A DNA stretch of 64,000 nucleotides from Oncomelania hupensis (GCA_036898135.1 CM072526.1:946534-1010533); one strand, 5' to 3'; shown: positions 22,408 to 32,340, counted from the stretch's first letter. Numbers and translations are program-made. Notes: a model not told the origin generated them from the letters alone.

Positions 22408-24228
22408 TTATGACAAAATATTTCTGAACATCAGTGACATTAACTTCATTCCTTTTTGATTCAGATGAATGCAGTCTCTGTAAAAGGAACGGTTTGTAGC
22501 CCCCGTTTTTGTGAGAAAGGATACACTGTTGTCCACAAAGTGTACATTTTCTTTGACACATGCTGCTCTCAGTGCAGCGTTGGAGGCATCAACCTTCTTT
22601 CTCAACTGACCTCTTGGGGGTACTATAGATGACAAACAAATGTTTGCTGCAGGGAATGTTGTCTTGACTACTTTTATCATCTTTAGCCAGTCCTTCATGT
22701 TAATGTTTTTTGTTTTGCAGCTGTTGATACCTGCATGAATAATGACAGATTCTATTTTTCCATTTACAGGTACATCATCCAACCATTGTACAATGTCTTC
22801 AATTTTCATACCAGGAATGCAGACTAGCTGACCTTTGACGCCTTCAACAGCAACTTCTTCCATTCTGATACCTCTAATGACGGAGTCTCCTATTATGAGT
22901 TGTTTAGTATCTTTGTCTACTTTACTATGCTTTAGCCTTTCAAAAGGAGTACTGGTGATGTCACTGACAGATCTCATGTTCAGTTTAGAAACATCCGGAT
23001 ACTCGACAAATGTGTCACAAGGAGTAGAACATGACACTGTCTCTGGTGATGATTCATCACTTGTTATCGCATCTGACACTTGTCGTACATTGTGTTTACA
23101 CAGTTTGATCAGCTGCTCTGCCTTCTCTCTTTCAGAGTGTACAATGCTTGCTGTTGTTGATTTATGTTGAAAAAATGTTTTGTAGATTGCAAAAAGTCTG
23201 TCGATGTTTGTTTCCTGCTCACTAATTATTGGGACAGCTACTTTTTCCAAAAACTCTGTAAAAGATGGTGTTGAGGTTGCAGTTTGTTGTGCAGCTACTT
23301 GAGCATATGTTTTTTTACTTTCTTTTTCAGGACGTTTCTGCTGTACTTTCTTAATAGCCTCTTGTATGCTCATTGAGCATTTTGACCTTTCTGTGAGAGC
23401 ATTTTTTAGTAGCACCTTTTTGTCACATCCACGATAGGCAGCTGAGTGCTCACCTCCACAGTTTACACAGTGAGGCTTGGAGGCCTTGCAGTTTTGCCTT
23501 GTGTGATATCCTCCGCATCTGCAACATCTTTGTTTTGCACAACAATGTTTCAAGGTATGGTTTAATCGCTGGCATCTTGTGCAACGTAGAACTGGAGGAC
23601 AATATGGATGTACCTTAAAAGTTTTGTCATTTTGTGTCAATGTTGCAGGCAATTTGTTTGATGCAAACACTATTCTTGTTATGGTGTGACTTGATTTTTT
23701 CGCAATGATATTCTTGTATTTGATGATGTTTTCATTGTTCTTTAGAGTGTGTGTATTGCTTAGTCCAAATACTACTCCTTCAGTTGTTTCAGTTGGAATA
23801 ACACACTTTACATGTGCACCCCCGATGTCAGACAGTGATAATAATTTGTCTTGTTGTTGCTGAGAAACACAATGAACATACCAGTCTCCAGAACGCAGTT
23901 TACTAACAGAAGCGACATTACCTACAAAACCTTGAAATGGAAATTTACTTGATACAGGAAGTTTCTTCAAAGTTACATTTCCCGTATGTTTATCCCGTAC
24001 TAGTACAGGAAAGTTTTGTTTACATACATTGTCTTTCGAGTATTTTATACTTATTTGCTTTTCAGGTGTAGTAACTATAAATTCCCTTTCATTTTCAAGA
24101 ATGGTCGATTTCTTGTCTATATTAAACTGTTCCCGAAGGCAATGCATCCTTATTGTACATTTTGTGATATTTATGTAATTTTGAAATATTTTATCAAGCG
24201 CGTATGTTGCGTCACTAAGATGAAACAA
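22408..24228 (-). CDS. LINE-A ORF1: zinc-knuckle Gag-like protein fused to SGNH esterase
   Basis: The open frame has 606 codons from 24228 but no ATG until codon 28 (24147), so the protein is probably 579 residues. In open-frame numbering: an N-terminal RNA-binding-like region at 60-200; three Cys/His knuckles at 216-230, 235-247 and 254-268; a linker; then an SGNH/GDSL-type hydrolase at about 440-606. The hydrolase has Ser449 in IIGDSV, HAGIN with Asn502, and Asp585 and His588 in RDCIHLN. Esterase domains in ORF1 are known from CR1-group LINEs; here the domain follows Gag-type knuckles. Its role in retrotransposition is unknown. All catalytic-type residues are present. Confidence 0.88.
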   Translation of the reverse strand: MFHLSDATYALDKIFQNYINITKCTIRMHCLREQFNIDKKSTILENEREFIVTTPEKQISIKYSKDNVCKQNFPVLVRDKHTGNVTLKKLPVSSKFPFQGFVGNVASVSKLRSGDWYVHCVSQQQQDKLLSLSDIGGAHVKCVIPTETTEGVVFGLSNTHTLKNNENIIKYKNIIAKKSSHTITRIVFASNKLPATLTQNDKTFKVHPYCPPVLRCTRCQRLNHTLKHCCAKQRCCRCGGYHTRQNCKASKPHCVNCGGEHSAAYRGCDKKVLLKNALTERSKCSMSIQEAIKKVQQKRPEKESKKTYAQVAAQQTATSTPSFTEFLEKVAVPIISEQETNIDRLFAIYKTFFQHKSTTASIVHSEREKAEQLIKLCKHNVRQVSDAITSDESSPETVSCSTPCDTFVEYPDVSKLNMRSVSDITSTPFERLKHSKVDKDTKQLIIGDSVIRGIRMEEVAVEGVKGQLVCIPGMKIEDIVQWLDDVPVNGKIESVIIHAGINSCKTKNINMKDWLKMIKVVKTTFPAANICLSSIVPPRGQLRKKVDASNAALRAACVKENVHFVDNSVSFLTKTGATNRSFYRDCIHLNQKGMKLMSLMFRNILS

Positions 24229-24544
24229 GAAACTACCCCATGTGACGTGTACATTTATTTTAAAAAACTAAATGTTTACGTCATTTCCACTCTGGTCACA
24301 CACAATGACGTATTTCTTCCTTTTCTTTCATCGAACCCCACGCGATCACATTCTGGAAGCAGTGATCGAAGAAAACTGAATCCCAGAAAACCAACAGTAG
24401 TTTATAGCATCACAAAGGCAAGTACAACATGTTCAAACCAAACGAAAAAGAAATAATTAAAAAGAAAAAAGAAATTCATCCGGTTGGGTAAATGATAAGA
24501 AAACTTTTGATTCAATTTCAAACGAGACTTTTCAAAACACCGTG

Positions 24545-24785
24545 GGCTTTCTCCGGGTACTCTGGTTTCCTCCCTCCCTCCCTCCCTTCAATAATGGTAT
24601 TGGGTGCAGTCAATCAGTACAACTTATGTTAATCTGATGAATAAAAATTGATGCAACAACAACAAAAGCAGTCAATCTAAAATTTCAAAACTAAAAATTG
24701 ATTTCTATTCCGACTGCTGTAATAGCAATCTCTTCAGATCGCCGCGCTTTGAGTTCTTTTAAAGAAATAGCGCGTGATAGCATAC
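24545..24785 (+). repeat. Dispersed repeat R3, copy 1, with nested insertion
   Basis: Shares GGGTACT..GGTTTCC, AATGGTATT..GCAGTC and AGATCGCCGCGCTTTGAGT, in order, with 31208-31500. The right end passes through GCGCGTGATAGCATAC into the (ATT)n array, as a LINE/SINE 3' tail would. A 52-bp insert interrupts it. Confidence 0.75.
24616..24667 (+). mobile_element. 52-bp LINE tail insertion with 10-bp target duplication
   Basis: The insert carries ATGTTAATCTGATGAATAAA and a (CAA)n tail, matching the 3' end of the LINE fragment at 38657. It is flanked by the perfect direct repeat GCAGTCAATC at 24606-24615 and 24668-24677. The uninterrupted paralogue at 31208-31500 lacks it. Confidence 0.88.
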
Positions 24786-24786
24786 T

Positions 24787-24804
24787 TTATTATTATTATT
24801 ATTA

Positions 24805-24882
<78 letters not shown>

Positions 24883-24903
24883 GTATTATTATTATTACTA
24901 TTG

Positions 24904-24971
<68 letters not shown>

Positions 24972-24987
24972 GTTGTTGTTGTTGTTG

Positions 24988-25021
<34 letters not shown>
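24787..25021. repeat. ATT trinucleotide array
   Basis: (ATT)n with interruptions and a short GTT block at 24971-24991. Frames through it are poly-Ile, poly-Leu or poly-Val. Confidence 0.95.
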
Positions 25022-25022
<1 letters not shown>

Positions 25023-25315
25023 TGAATTCTAATTCTTTTAATCATGCATTAATTTAGGTGCATGCTATTTATATTACTTTACATATTTTATTGTCGCAAT
25101 AATTTTATTTCCTTATAGTTTGATTGCTGAGGATCCTGAGTATGTTTATGTGAATGAATGTTGATTTAATATACGTATGATGATTTATTCATTGATTATG
25201 ATATTGTCCTTGGCATGTTTTGGGCAACACGATGACCTGCTCACTGTGGTGAAGAAACGGAAACTCTGATGGCTCGCAAACTTCTGGCTCTGAATGTCAG
25301 CCCGAGACTGGTTCT

Positions 25316-26173
25316 TTGGATTGTCAACTTTTTTGTCAACCGCTCACAGTCTGTCCGCTTTCAACACTGTCTTTCTTCCTCCCGTTCCACCTCCACTGGC
25401 TCTCCCCAAGGCACTGTTCTCTCCCCTGTTCTCTTCACACTCTACACAAACGACTGCTCTGGCTCCACCGACCCCCTTTCATCAAATACTCTGACGACAC
25501 CGCTCTACAAAATCTCTCAAATTCTCACTCCGTCTATGTAGAAGAAGTCTCTAAGTTCACCGTATGGTGCAATGATAACTATCTCAACCTGAATGTAAAG
25601 AAGACAAAAGAACTTATAATAGATTTCAGAAGAAACCCCGTTGCCATACCAGACTTGGAGATAGGGGGAGAAAGGGTGGAAAGAGTCAATGAGTACAAAT
25701 ACTTAGGCACCATTGTAGACAATAAACTCAATTTTAATTCCAACACAACAAGCATACACAAGAAATGTCAATCCAGAATATATTGCCTTCAGAAGCTTCG
25801 CTCCATCAATGTCAGTCGTCCCGTGTTAACCAACTTTTACCGATGTTTTGTTCAGTCTGTTGTGACCTTTGGCTTCCTGTGTTGGTATGGAGGGTTGAGT
25901 GAGAAACATAAAAACGTATTGAACAGGATTGTACACGTCTGTGCGAAAGTGACGGGTGAAAGGCAGGATGAATTGTGTGTATTGTACGAACGTCAGGTTG
26001 AGCGAAAGGCATATCAGATTGCGAGTGACCCGAGCCATGTTCTGGCTACACACTATGAACTCATGCCGTCAGGGCGCAGACATCGAATGCCAAAAATGTC
26101 CACAGTGAGAGCAAGAAAGAGTTTTGTGCCCAATTCCATTCATGTTATGAATATGTCGCGAGCAAGATTGTAG
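25316..26173 (+). pseudogene. RT coding remnant of the CR1-like copy
   Basis: The main frame is open from about 25490 to 26173 and holds the palm end, thumb and C-terminal domain. The part before 25490 reads in another frame, so one indel separates motif B from the YSDD box. It is shorter than a full RT and lacks the endonuclease. Confidence 0.8.
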
Positions 26174-26407
26174 GAATGAGTGTTCATGATCTATGTACAT
26201 TTGTGTTTATTGTGAGATTTGTTTTTGTTTTTTTTGTTTTTTCCTTCCTGATGCAATGTTTAAGTGATATTTGGAACGTATTCTAGTTAATAATGTTTGC
26301 TCCTAGCTACTATGGGTGTGTGCATGTGTGTATGTGTGTGTGTGTTAATGTGTGTGTGAAGGATGAGAAGGTATTTTGGAATAAACGTTGTAATAATATG
26401 CAGTGAG

Positions 26408-26570
26408 AAAGGCAATATCTAGTCTATGTATCTTAGAGAAATGACATGTTTAATGTTGGAATAAATGTGATAGTAAGTGTGCTGTGCGAAAGGCAATATT
26501 TAGTCTATGTATCTTAGAAAAATGACATGTTCAATGTTGGAATAAATGTGATAGTAAGTGTGCTGTGCGA
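26408..26570. repeat. 81-bp tandem duplication in the LINE 3' UTR
   Basis: AAAGGCAATAT recurs at 26408 and 26489. The two units are nearly identical, and a third start is visible near 26565. Confidence 0.8.
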
Positions 26571-27249
26571 GAACTTGAAAGTAATGTCTATGTGCCGTAT
26601 AAGTAGTAAAAAATGAATATGTTGTGTTATATAATTGTGTATGCATAATATGCTAATACGTTTCTTAGTTCTTGTCCATGTACTCTTAATTTTTATGTCG
26701 GATTGCAGACCATGTATTGAATTTCTCAGTTTGAGATCAATAAAGTTATATTGTATTGTATTGTGTATTGTTGTATGGCCACGTCACCAGGTCATCAGGC
26801 CTTGCAAAGACCATTCTGCAAGGCACAGTGCAAGGAGGTAGAAGAAGAGGGAGACCGAAACAGAGGTGGGAGGACAACATTCGAGAATGGACTGGTTTGA
26901 CACTGAGCGAAGCCATCAGGGCTGCTGAGGACAGAGAAAGATGGAGTATGCTGGTTAAACGATCATCTGTGGTGCCCCTACGACCTCCGGATTACGGGAC
27001 AGGATAGGATAGGATAGGATGTTTTGGGCTTATGTTATGTTGCTCATGCGCATGTTGCATTTTCTGGTTTATATGGGGACAGTAAATCATCTTCTATCAT
27101 GTATCTTATATCTTGTATCTTGACTCCATACACTTTTAACAGTTTCAGGAGATGTATTTCAACGATTCAACAACGATTCAACGAAGTTTATTGGCCAAAT
27201 TGACATAACACATGCACATGGAATATGTTGCGATGTGGCAGTAACATTA

Positions 27250-27322
<73 letters not shown>

Positions 27323-27357
27323 TGTTGTTGTTGTTGTTGTTGCAAGATATTCAGTGT

Positions 27358-27397
27358 TTATAGGGTCCAGCGGACTGCCAAGAGCCGAATCAGGACA
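27358..27397 (-). repeat. LINE/SINE tail fragment inside the microsatellite
   Basis: The reverse complement reads GTCCTGATTCGGCTCTTGG and CAGTCCGCTGGACCCTATA, a variant of the tail at 53553-53619. Confidence 0.75.
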
Positions 27398-27994
27398 GTA
27401 GTAGTAGAAGTAGTAGTAGCAGTAGTAGTAGTAGTTGTTGTTGTTCTTGTTGTTTTTGTAGTAGTAGTAGTTGTTGTTGTTTTAGTAGTAGTAGTAGTAC
27501 TTGTTGTTTTAGTACTAGTAGTAGTAGTAGTTGTTGTTGTTATTTTAGTAGTAGTAGTTATTGTTGTTGTTGTTGTTTTAGTAGTAGTAGTAGTAGTAGT
27601 AGTACTTATTGTTTTAGTAGTATTAGTAGTAGTAGTACTTGTTATTTTAGTAGTAGTAGTACTTGTTGTTTTAGTAGTAGTAGTACTTGTTTCAGTAGTA
27701 CTAGTAGTAGTAGTAGCACTTGTTGTTTTAGTAGTAGTAGTGGTAGTACTTGTTGTTTTAGTATTAATAGTAGAAGTATAAGTAGTAGTGGTACTGGTTG
27801 TTTTAGTAGTAGCAGTAGTAGTAGTAGTACTTGTTTCAGTAGTAGTAGTATTAGTTGTTGTTTGAGTTGTTTTAGTAGTAGTAGTAGTAGTACTTGTTGT
27901 TTTAGTAGTAGTAGTAGTACCTGTTGTTTTAGTAGTAGTATTAGTAGCTGTAGTAGTAGTAGTACCTGTTGTTTTAGTAGTAGTATTAGTAGTT

Positions 27995-28027
<33 letters not shown>

Positions 28028-28029
28028 TT

Positions 28030-28067
28030 TATAGGGTCCAGCGGATTTCCAAGAGCCGAATCAGGAC

Positions 28068-28069
<2 letters not shown>
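28030..28069 (-). repeat. Second LINE/SINE tail fragment inside the microsatellite
   Basis: Nearly identical to the fragment at 27358, in the same orientation, again followed on its 3' side by trinucleotide repeats. The array probably grew from element tails and was then duplicated as a block. Confidence 0.75.
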
Positions 28070-28133
<64 letters not shown>

Positions 28134-28171
28134 AGTAGTAGTAGTAGTAGTAGTTGTTGTTGTTGTAGTAA

Positions 28172-28208
<37 letters not shown>

Positions 28209-28209
28209 T

Positions 28210-28256
<47 letters not shown>

Positions 28257-28329
28257 TGTTGTTGTTGTTGTAGTAATAGTAGTAGTAGTAGTTGTAAGGG
28301 TTGCGCAGTAGTGTAGTCGTGCTACCAAT

Positions 28330-28384
28330 GTCTGATGTTAAGCAACATCGGGAAGAGTTAGTGCTTGGATGGGTGACCATTCTT
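28330..28384 (+). ncRNA. 5S rRNA-derived segment (SINE3-like or 5S pseudogene)
   Basis: GTTAAGCAACATCGGG followed by GTTAGTGCTTGGATGGGTG then ACC matches the A-box and C-box region of 5S rRNA, including the standard TTAGTACTTGGATGGGTGAC with one change. The 5' part of 5S is not recognisable and similarity ends just after GACC. A head of this kind is typical of 5S-derived SINEs. The following 230 bp, up to the GAA array at 28613, may be the body. Confidence 0.72.
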
Positions 28385-28612
28385 TGAAGGCCACCACCAA
28401 ACCACACAAGAAGATTGAAACAAGCACACGACACACTCCAGTCCACCCAGTCCTCCTACCTGGAGCTGTTCCGGATAAGGTCACGCAGCGAGGGAGAGAA
28501 AGTAAGCACCACCATCATGACGCTGGCCTAGAGAAAAGAGAGGTCCCACATTCGTCCAACCCCAACAGCAAAAAGGTTACTGGGACATCTTTGCCTTTGT
28601 CTTTGCATTTTA

Positions 28613-28671
28613 TGAAGAAGAAGAAGAAGAAGAAGAAGAAGAAGAAGAAGAAGAAGAAGAAGAAGAAGAAG
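28613..28671. repeat. GAA trinucleotide array
   Basis: Pure (GAA)n. It abuts the left arm of the inverted repeat that follows. Confidence 0.95.
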
Positions 28672-28672
28672 A

Positions 28673-29185
28673 CACCCGGTACACATTGGTCGAAGGCTGC
28701 CAGAAGCATGCTTTAGTAGTCGCCTCAACAGGCGATAAAGCATGCTCTCATGCTTCAGAGCACTGCTTCCTATACGCTTCAAGCTCTATAGTGAAGGAAA
28801 AAGCGCAATTGCACTGTAAATATATACCGAATGTTGCTCTACAACATTCCGCTGTTTCCGTCTCAAAAATCCATTTGCCTTGTTGGATTCTTAAATTGTA
28901 TGAAACCAAGTGAGGACACTATCCGGCGTCAACAAACGGTTCAAAAACATTCTCAAACGGTTCGTAAAAGACAGTTGACCTAGAAACAAATAGAGTTTGA
29001 CCTAATTCGTCCCCTAGAGAAGACGAAACTTAAATTTTCTATTTTCATGAGTTCATTGGTCAATGCTCTAGGACTTGAAGCGTATAGGAAGCAGTGCTCT
29101 GAAGCATGAGAGCATGCTTTATGGCCTGTTGAGGCGACTTCTACAGCATGCTTCTGGTAGCCTTCGACCAATGTGTATCGGGTGA
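28673..29185. repeat. Inverted pair of a 115-bp repeat, each arm bordered by GAA repeats
   Basis: 28673-28788, from ACACATTGGTCGAAGGC to CTATACGCTTCAAG, reappears in reverse complement at 29070-29185 at roughly 90% identity by eye. The 280-bp loop has no recognised coding. (GAA)n flanks both outer ends (28613-28671 and 29183-29198), so the repeats are arranged symmetrically. Confidence 0.82.
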
Positions 29186-29298
29186 AGAAGAAGAAGAAGA
29201 AGATGATGATGATGATGATGAAAGTGAGAGAAGGAGGAGGAGAAGACAAAAAAAAAGAAGAATCTGTACAATTTGTCTTATTAATTTTCAGATTATTA

Positions 29299-29361
<63 letters not shown>
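29186..29361. repeat. GAA, GAT and AGT microsatellites
   Basis: Short GAA/GAT tracts at 29183-29225 and an (AGT)n array at about 29300-29361. Confidence 0.9.
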
Positions 29362-29362
<1 letters not shown>

Positions 29363-29576
29363 TAGAAGAAGAAGAATGGATGCACTAAATTGATGCACAT
29401 GTTGGAAATAATGCCCCTTTAACATACCTATGTTATTTGTCTCTTAAATCACGGCTTGTCTGCAAAGGAATGTTCTGGTAGCAAGCGCATTTTTATAATG
29501 AAAGGGCTGCAAGTTGAAGATTTTATTTTATTTTATTTTTTTCATTTAGTGCGAAAACGGGCTGACCCTGAAATCG

Positions 29577-29871
29577 GTATTATATTAAACAATAATAAGG
29601 TGGGCTTTCCTTTAAATTGTTATTACATTAAACAATAATAAGGTGGGCTTTCCTTGAAATTGTTATTACATTAAACAATGATAAAGTGGGCTTTCCTTGA
29701 AATTGTTATTACACTAAACAATAATAAGTTGGGCTTTCCTTGAAATTGTTATTATATTAAACAATGATAAGGTGGGCATTTCTTGAAATTGTTATTACAT
29801 TAAACAATGATAAGGTGGGCTTTCCTTGAAATTGTTATTACATCAAACAATGATAAGGTGGGCTTTCCTTG
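29577..29871. repeat. 43-bp minisatellite, seven copies
   Basis: TGGGC recurs at 29601, 29644, 29687, 29730, 29773, 29816 and 29859, an exact 43-bp period. Units have the form TTATTACATTAAACAATRAT followed by AAGGTGGGCTTTCCTTGAAATTG-like sequence in variant form. Few differences separate the copies. Confidence 0.93.
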
Positions 29872-30840
29872 CTCAAACCAAACGCTGACATTTCAATGTT
29901 AAATGTTTTGTGCTGACAGAGAGTGATCTCCCATGTTTGCCGGTACACCAATATGTAACGCTCTACGATCCACTAGATGCTATTTTTAGAGCGGTAGCTT
30001 GCGGTTGCACACACAAACACGCGCAAACACACACACACACACATACGTATATAAGCCGATCAATTGGGAATGTTATCAAACAGGGTACAATTATTGGGGA
30101 ATGGCCTTTTTCTCAGTGATATTTACAAATCAAATGTTGTATTTGATAAAATTAAGTAGATTTATGAATGGTGTACAAGAGTACGGGGTAATGTGCCCTT
30201 TAAACTTGATTTTGTTCGTAGAGCAGCTTACTATACAGATGTGTATAATTTACACACTTGTCTATCTCATTTTTCGACAAATTGGGAAGATGCGATATCT
30301 CCATATTTACGGTGGCGCTATATTGTTACCGAATAAAAAATATGATTGTAAAATACGGTGAAGATTTTTGCTTCCCAAAATTATTTTTTTTCAACTACCC
30401 CATTAGTTACCCGTTTATATGAAAAAAATACTCAGCTGTGCGGTTATACAAGTACACACACACACACACACACAAACACACACACGAACACACACACACC
30501 CACACACAGCCGAGGTTACACAGTATTATCATGACTTTCCCGAAACGCCACCTACGTTGTGCTGACAATGGGTCATATTTCGTCCCCATTTTTAAGTACT
30601 TTGAAGTGTTCGAACCCTAACCGTAACCCTAAACCAGCCCTAACCCTAACGGATCATTGTTCTGACGTCAAAACAAGTAGGCATGTCAATACCAGTTATG
30701 TAGATGTTCACTGATTTGTTCTCATAACACTGTGTAAACAAATACACACACACACAAACACACACACACACAAACACACACTACGTGATTTTTTAATTTA
30801 AAAAAAGAAATAAGTTTTGTTGTTGTTGTTATTGCTGTTG
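29872..30840. other. Non-coding DNA with CA microsatellites and a telomere-like block
   Basis: (CA)n tracts at 30007-30045, 30453-30508 and 30743-30780. At 30613-30650 there are degenerate CCCTAA-type hexamers (ACCCTAACCGTAACCCTAAA, then CCCTAACCCTAAC). No gene recognised. Confidence 0.6.
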
Positions 30841-30843
30841 TTT

Positions 30844-31053
30844 TTACAAGCTCAAAACCAACATCACAATTTTCAACGGGGCAACAGTCACTGTGAATGC
30901 TAAACGGATAGGCTCCCAGGCGGCTTGGTCAATGTGGGTTCCTTTAAAGCTCAGATGACTATAGCTCGTCCGATCTAGCGTTAGCCATACGGCACGACCG
31001 CCGTCAGCGTACCCTAGTGTCCGTCTGTCCGCTGTGTGCGACAGTCTGTCCAA
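30844..31053 (-). other. Possible exon or pseudogene fragment, unrecognised
   Basis: The minus frame has balanced amino-acid use unlike the surrounding repeat-derived frames: GYADGGRAVWLTLDRTSYSH, then LSFKGTHIDQAAWEPIRLAF and a hydrophobic end before TAA. GC content is higher than in the neighbouring DNA. I recognise no domain, and no clear splice acceptor or start is visible. It could be the end of an old coding sequence or chance. Confidence 0.25.
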
Positions 31054-31207
31054 TTAGTTGTCAAAGTTGTGTGTTTCTATTAAATTTCACGTCTTCTACC
31101 AAAGAAATGTGTCGCGATTGAACAACAAGCAGATCAGAGTTCTATGTTAGCGCGACGAGCTGCCCTTAAACTCCAACATGGCACGAACTTATATGACTTA
31201 GGGAAGC

Positions 31208-31500
31208 CTTCCAGACTTTTCAGGACTCCGAGGGTTTTGTTCGGGTACTTCGGTTTCCTTCCTCCCTACCATAAATGGTATTAGCTACAGTCTATCCAAC
31301 ATTTCTAAAATATAATTCGATTTCGAATTCCGTTTTCTAACAGCGACTTGCCTTTTAAGCCACATGTTTGAGCGATGAATATATTTTTGCTGTGCATGTA
31401 GGATTGTCTGTAACATGTAAATGTGTGTGTGGGTTACAGATCGCCGCGCTTTGAGTCTGCTTTAGGAACAAGGCGCGTATAACATTCAAAAGTATTGTTC
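31208..31500 (+). repeat. Dispersed repeat R3, copy 2 (no insertion)
   Basis: Collinear with 24545-24785: GGGTACTTCGGTTTCC, AATGGTATTAGCTACAGTC, AATTCCG and AGATCGCCGCGCTTTGAGTC. It has extra unique DNA between the last two blocks. It lacks the 52-bp insert and so serves as the empty-site reference. Confidence 0.72.
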
Positions 31501-31676
31501 TAATGATATTAAACTCCTGCATGCCGTGTTTAACTAAACCCTGAATAAAGTCCCACAGCATGTCTAGTTAATATAATTGAGATACAATTTTATTTTTTTT
31601 CTCTCTTAAGTTAATAGTGTGCTTTGGTTAAGGAGTGTTGTGAGACAAGCCTGTTTTCCTGGACATTGTCACATTG

Positions 31677-31885
31677 GAGGGAGAGAGAGAGAGTGAGAGA
31701 GAGTTAGAGAGAGAAAGAGTATACGAGAGAGAGAAAGAGAGAGAGCCAGAGAGAAAGAGGGAGATGTGTGTGAGTGTGTGTGTGTGTGTATGTGTGTGGA
31801 CAAGAGATAGAGACAGAGAGATCAAGAGAGAGAGAAAGAGAGGATGAGAGAAAGAGAGAGAATATGTATGTGAACGAGATCAACT

Positions 31886-31932
<47 letters not shown>

Positions 31933-32083
31933 TGTGTGTGTGTTTGTGTGTATGTGAAAGCGCGCGCGGGTGTGTGTATGTCAAAGAGATAAAGACAGAG
32001 TGGATATGTGTGTGGACGAGAGAGGGAGGCAGAAAGAGAAGGAGAGAGGAAGAGAGAGTGCGTTTGTGTATGTAAGAGAGAGG

Positions 32084-32130
<47 letters not shown>

Positions 32131-32294
32131 ATGTAGCCTATGTGTGTGAAAGAAAAAGATAATGTGTGTGTGTTTATGTAAAATAGAGAGAGAGAGAGAG
32201 AGAGAGAGTTTGTGTGTGTGTGCGTGTGTGAAAGAGTCGGAGACAGCGTATGTATGTATGGACGAGAGAGAAAGAGATGATGATGATGATGATA

Positions 32295-32340
<46 letters not shown>

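Larger units (their letters stand above)
18308..24470 (-). mobile_element. I-type LINE, near complete, two intact ORFs (LINE-A)
   Basis: On the minus strand the element runs 5' UTR (about 24470-24229), ORF1 (to 22408), a 40-bp gap, ORF2 (22367-18636), and a 3' UTR of about 330 bp ending in a CAAACAAACAAAC-type tail near 18308. Both ORFs are open, so this is the least decayed LINE in the window. RT plus RNase H on ORF2 places it in the I superfamily (I/Nimb-like). Target duplications were not resolved and the outer limits are approximate. Confidence 0.85.
25273..26773 (+). mobile_element. CR1/L2/Rex-like LINE, 5'-truncated
   Basis: It encodes the RT from just before motif B: LVLWIVNFFVNRSQSVRFQ, GSPQGTVLSPVLFTLYTND, then after a frameshift near 25490 the decayed YSDDTAL box, LNVKKTKELIIDF, YKYLGTIVDNKLNF, and the C-terminal LMPSGRRHRMP...FVPNSI ending at 26173. 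The 3' UTR of about 600 bp ends with CTCAGTTTGAGATCAATAAA and (ATTGT)n. It inserted into an RTE copy. One frameshift and the YADD-to-YSDD change indicate an inactive copy. Confidence 0.82.
25221..27019 (+). mobile_element. RTE-type LINE 3' end split by a CR1-like insertion
   Basis: 25221-25272 encodes the RTE C-terminal DDLLTVVKKRKL segment. The same element resumes at 26774 (YGHVTRSSGLAKTILQG, RRRGRPKQRWEDN) and runs to the GGATA tail at 27000-27019. The uninterrupted order is seen at 39727-40166. Positions 25273-26773 are therefore a later insertion. Confidence 0.8.
27252..28298. repeat. Very long AGT/GTT trinucleotide array
   Basis: Over 1 kb of interrupted (AGT)n, (GTT)n and variants. 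It includes two copies of a short tail sequence at 27358-27397 and 28030-28069 that match, in reverse, the 3' tail of the LINE ending at 53619. The 362-codon minus frame across it is almost all Thr and Tyr/Asn runs and is not a gene. Confidence 0.95.

Noticed and set aside
24148..24228. Using the first codon (TTG) at 24228 as the start of LINE-A ORF1
   Set aside because: No ATG in this part; the first in-frame ATG is at 24147, so the first 27 codons are probably 5' leader.
24734..25045. Poly-Ile and poly-Leu frames on both strands
   Set aside because: Translation of the (ATT)n array, not a membrane protein.
27358..28446. 362-codon open frame on the minus strand
   Set aside because: Almost entirely Thr, Tyr and Asn runs produced by the AGT/GTT microsatellite; no domain or splice support.
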